Shown: positions 6,586 through 10,846 of the stretch, one piece after another
Layout: each line of letters starts with the position of its first letter
Numbering within the stretch: position 1 is the first letter of the stretch
Program-made: the position numbers and the translations under genes
Assembly: GCA_905214345.1 (NCBI GenBank)
Contig: CAJMLV010000060.1
Span: 1-10,846 of the forward strand
Direction of reading: 5' to 3'
DNA from: an uncultured bacterium
Lineage (GTDB): Bacteria; Bacillota; Clostridia; Oscillospirales; Ruminococcaceae
DNA length: 10,846 bases
The notes under the pieces: model-generated
Database searches by the model: none
What the model saw: the letters and a program-made list of their open reading frames with translations, nothing else
What the model was told of the DNA's origin: nothing

Positions 6586-6614
6586 GAGAATTTTCAAAAA
6601 ATCTACACGGGAAT

Positions 6615-8420
6615 TCATTTTCCCATCTTTTCGGCACAGGCTTCGGCATCATCCAGCAGCCGGCCGAACTTTTCCAGTGCTGCATTCACCGGAGCCGGAG
6701 TGGTCAGATCCACGCCGGCGTGGCGCAGTTCATCCAGCGGCCAGGCACTGCCGCCCATGGAGAGGAACTCCAGATACCGCTTGCGGGCCGGTTCCCCTTC
6801 TTTCAAAATTGCTTCGGACAGAGCCACCGCTGTGGAATAGCCGGTGGCATACTTATATACATAGAAGGGACGGTAGAAATGCGGGATGCGGGCCCATTCC
6901 AGTTCCACTTCCTCATCCATGATGAGTTCGGGACCAAAGTAATCCTGCACCAGCTTGCTGTACAGCTGGTTGAGGGCTGCCGGGCTGAGGGCTTCTCCCC
7001 TTTCCCGCATGGCATGTGCTTCCCTTTCGAACTCTGCAAACAGGGTCTGGCGGAATACGGTCCCCTTGAAGTTTTCCAGATACTGGTTCAGCAGATACAG
7101 CCGGGCATCCGGACGCTGTTCGGTCTTGAGAAGCTGCTCGATCATCAGGTTTTCGTTGACGGTAGAAGCCACCTCGGCCACGAACAGGGTATAATCGGCA
7201 TACTGGACGGGCTGGCTGCGGCGGGACAGCAGGCTGTGCATGCTGTGGCCCATCTCATGAGCCAGGGTGGAAACACTGTCCAGGGTACCGGTAAAGTTGG
7301 TCATGATATAGGGTTCGGAATCGTAAGTGCCGGTGGAGTAGGCACCGCCGCTTTTGCCTTTGTTGGGGTAAACATCCACCCAGCGGGCATCAAAACCCCG
7401 GCGCACTTCGGCGCAGTATTCCTCTCCCAGCGGCGCCACAGCATCCAGCACCATCTGCTTGGCCTGTTCATAGGTGTAATGTGCATTGGACTCACCGGTG
7501 AGCGGCGCGTACACATCATAATAGTGCAGGTCCTGAACACCCAGCAACCGTTTGCGCAGCGCCACATAACGGTACATCAGGGGCAGGTGTTCCCGTACCG
7601 CCGCCACCAGGTTGTCGTATACTTCTGCGGGGATGTTCTCCCCTGCCATGGACATGGCACGGGAAGACTCATAATGCCGGGCGGCCGCTTCGGCGGTGGC
7701 AGCCTTTACCGCCCCGGCGTAGGTGGCGGCAAAGGTATTGATGTGGCCGCGGTAAGTCTTGTAGAAACTGCGGAAAGAGTTTTCCCGCAGGGTGCGGTCG
7801 GAGGAAGTCTGGAGCAGGATATAATTGGAGCCGGTCACCTCGTGCAGTTCCCCTGCCCCGTCCTTTACGCTTTCAAAGGACAAGTCGGCATCCTGCAGGC
7901 TGTCGGCAATATCGGCAGGCGCGCCCAGCACCTCTCCCAAAGAGGCCAGCAGTTTTTCCTCTGCGGCAGAAAGGGTGTGGGGTTTCTGACGTACCAGATT
8001 TTCCAGCACAAACCGATAGTCCTTGAGGCAATCGGCATTGCGGATGGCTTGCAGAGTTTCTTCCGGCAGGGCCAGGATTTCCGGCTCCGCAAAAGACAAG
8101 GCAGCTACCGCACCGGCATAGGCTGCCGCAATGCGTGCGTACATGCTCTGGGCAGCTTCGGCACGGGTATCCTCACTGCGGCGCATAGAGGCATAGCAAT
8201 AGAGGTTGGACAACGTGCGGGACAAGGTCATGGAGGCATCCAGATATTCCCGGATGGTACCGGCATCCTTCAGCCGACCGGCAAAGGCCGCCACTTCCTG
8301 CACCTGCTTGTCCAGACCGGCCAGCGTCTGTTCCCAGGCCGCATCATCGGCAAACAGCCGGGTCAGGTCCCATTTATACTGCGATTCGATCTCGCTGCGT
8401 TCTTTCAATGTATCGGGCAT
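6615..8420 (-). CDS. pepF: Oligoendopeptidase F, M3 family zinc metallopeptidase
   Basis: This 601-residue protein is of the PepF/M3B kind, which cleaves short peptides (about 7-17 residues in studied members) in the cytoplasm. The zinc site is HEMGH at 388-392 (bases 7245-7259); the likely third ligand is Glu416 in FVAEVAST, 24 residues after the second His. The N-terminal third is helical and Ala-rich, as in this family, and the C-terminal part holds the conserved PHFYRPFYVYKYATG stretch that lines the substrate channel. There is no signal peptide or membrane segment. Length is normal (about 600). GGGAGGG 7 bases before the ATG at 8420 fixes the start; the frame extends 24 codons upstream through the leader. 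It lies between the rpoC terminator and the str promoter, so it is probably monocistronic or reads weakly into rpsL. The family call is firm; the natural substrate is unknown. Confidence 0.97.
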   Translation of the reverse strand: MPDTLKERSEIESQYKWDLTRLFADDAAWEQTLAGLDKQVQEVAAFAGRLKDAGTIREYLDASMTLSRTLSNLYCYASMRRSEDTRAEAAQSMYARIAAAYAGAVAALSFAEPEILALPEETLQAIRNADCLKDYRFVLENLVRQKPHTLSAAEEKLLASLGEVLGAPADIADSLQDADLSFESVKDGAGELHEVTGSNYILLQTSSDRTLRENSFRSFYKTYRGHINTFAATYAGAVKAATAEAAARHYESSRAMSMAGENIPAEVYDNLVAAVREHLPLMYRYVALRKRLLGVQDLHYYDVYAPLTGESNAHYTYEQAKQMVLDAVAPLGEEYCAEVRRGFDARWVDVYPNKGKSGGAYSTGTYDSEPYIMTNFTGTLDSVSTLAHEMGHSMHSLLSRRSQPVQYADYTLFVAEVASTVNENLMIEQLLKTEQRPDARLYLLNQYLENFKGTVFRQTLFAEFEREAHAMRERGEALSPAALNQLYSKLVQDYFGPELIMDEEVELEWARIPHFYRPFYVYKYATGYSTAVALSEAILKEGEPARKRYLEFLSMGGSAWPLDELRHAGVDLTTPAPVNAALEKFGRLLDDAEACAEKMGK

Positions 8421-8427
8421 ACAAATT

Positions 8428-8434
8428 CCCTCCC
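8428..8434 (-). promoter_or_regulatory. Ribosome binding site of pepF
   Basis: GGGAGGG on the minus strand, 7 bases before the ATG at 8420. It excludes the 24-codon upstream extension, which begins with TTG inside the leader hairpins. Confidence 0.8.
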
Positions 8435-8448
8435 TGGTCTGATAGTAT

Positions 8449-8512
8449 GAGCAGCCGCAGCCGCTCGTATTCTCCCCTGTGCCGCCTCCCAAGAACAGCG
8501 GCGGACGGGCAC
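8449..8512 (-). promoter_or_regulatory. Two G+C-rich hairpins in the pepF leader
   Basis: In the predicted pepF leader, GAGCGGC (8466-8460) pairs with GCUGCUC (8455-8449) over 7 bp including one G.U, around a UGCG loop. Nearer the 5' end, either CCGCC (8504-8500) pairs with GGCGG (8486-8482), or a longer form with GUGCC (8512-8508) pairing with GGCAC (8483-8479) does. No U-tract follows either, and the ribosome site at 8428-8434 is left free. I recognise no riboswitch or T-box feature. Confidence 0.35.
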
Positions 8513-8518
8513 CCTCTT

Positions 8519-8547
8519 ATTATACACGTACCGGCTCCAAGATACAA
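8519..8547 (-). promoter_or_regulatory. Promoter of pepF
   Basis: On the minus strand, a perfect TATAAT (8524-8519) lies 17 bases after TTGTAT (8547-8542), a weak -35 match at 3/6. The -35 overlaps the T-rich tail of the rpoC terminator. Transcription should start near 8512, giving a leader of about 92 nt. Confidence 0.65.
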
Positions 8548-8580
8548 ACAACCCCGCCGCAAAACTGCGACGGGGCTGTT
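8547..8580 (-). terminator. Rho-independent terminator of rpoC (rpoBC operon)
   Basis: On the minus strand, arms 8580-8566 and 8561-8547 form an uninterrupted 15-bp stem with two wobble pairs and a 4-base GTTT loop. Its G+C-rich core is followed by a T-rich 3' edge (TTGTTTGT). It lies 27 bases after the rpoC stop. The tail is interrupted by G, so some read-through into pepF is possible. Confidence 0.9.
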
Positions 8581-8607
8581 CCTACTTATTCAGGATTCAG
8601 CACGAAA

Positions 8608-10846
<2,239 letters not shown>

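Noticed and set aside
6586..6614. T-run after pepF as a terminator
   Set aside because: The T6 run on the minus strand is not preceded by a G+C-rich stem. It fits better as the A+T-rich element upstream of the str promoter.
6579..8450. Plus-strand frame of about 620 codons, antisense to pepF
   Set aside because: The minus-strand frame has a zinc-peptidase active site, a good ribosome site and normal length. The plus frame crosses both the str promoter and pepF with no supporting signal.

Overview
The window is a housekeeping stretch of a bacterial chromosome, and every confident gene lies on the minus strand. Gene content, strong AGGAGG-type ribosome binding sites, a short RpoC trigger loop without the large insertion of the E. 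coli type, a Gram-positive-type S12 and G+C-rich genes with A+T-rich spacers point to a low-GC-lineage Firmicute (Bacillota). By overall impression of the proteins I would guess a gut clostridium of the Oscillospiraceae/Ruminococcaceae (Faecalibacterium, Gemmiger or Subdoligranulum relatives). The genus is inference; no search was run.

Read in the direction of transcription, from high to low coordinates: (1) the C-terminal 745 codons of rpoC (8608-10846) enter from the right edge, cut exactly at the NADFDGD catalytic motif, and end at a 15-bp rho-independent terminator (8547-8580). (2) pepF, an M3-family zinc oligopeptidase (6615-8420), follows with its own promoter and a leader of about 90 nt. 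(3) A near-consensus promoter (6557-6585) starts the str operon: rpsL (S12), rpsG (S7), fusA (EF-G) and tuf (EF-Tu), ending at a strong GCAA-loop terminator (1913-1946). tuf has an additional promoter of its own. (4) guaA (255-1799), GMP synthetase, has its own extended -10 promoter and is followed by a long terminator stem (117-162) that would work on both strands. The left-most 116 bases hold no gene I can name.

The genes work together as the core of gene expression: RNA polymerase beta', two ribosomal small-subunit proteins, the two main elongation GTPases, a peptide-recycling peptidase, and the enzyme that makes GMP, precursor of the GTP those factors consume. I see no mobile element, CRISPR array, tRNA, rRNA or defence system.

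The most interesting things are regulatory. The predicted str-operon mRNA begins almost directly with a long stem-loop (6485-6551). The rpoC-rpsL junction, usually tight, has been split by pepF with a terminator and promoter. The pepF -35 element is built from the tail of the rpoC terminator.
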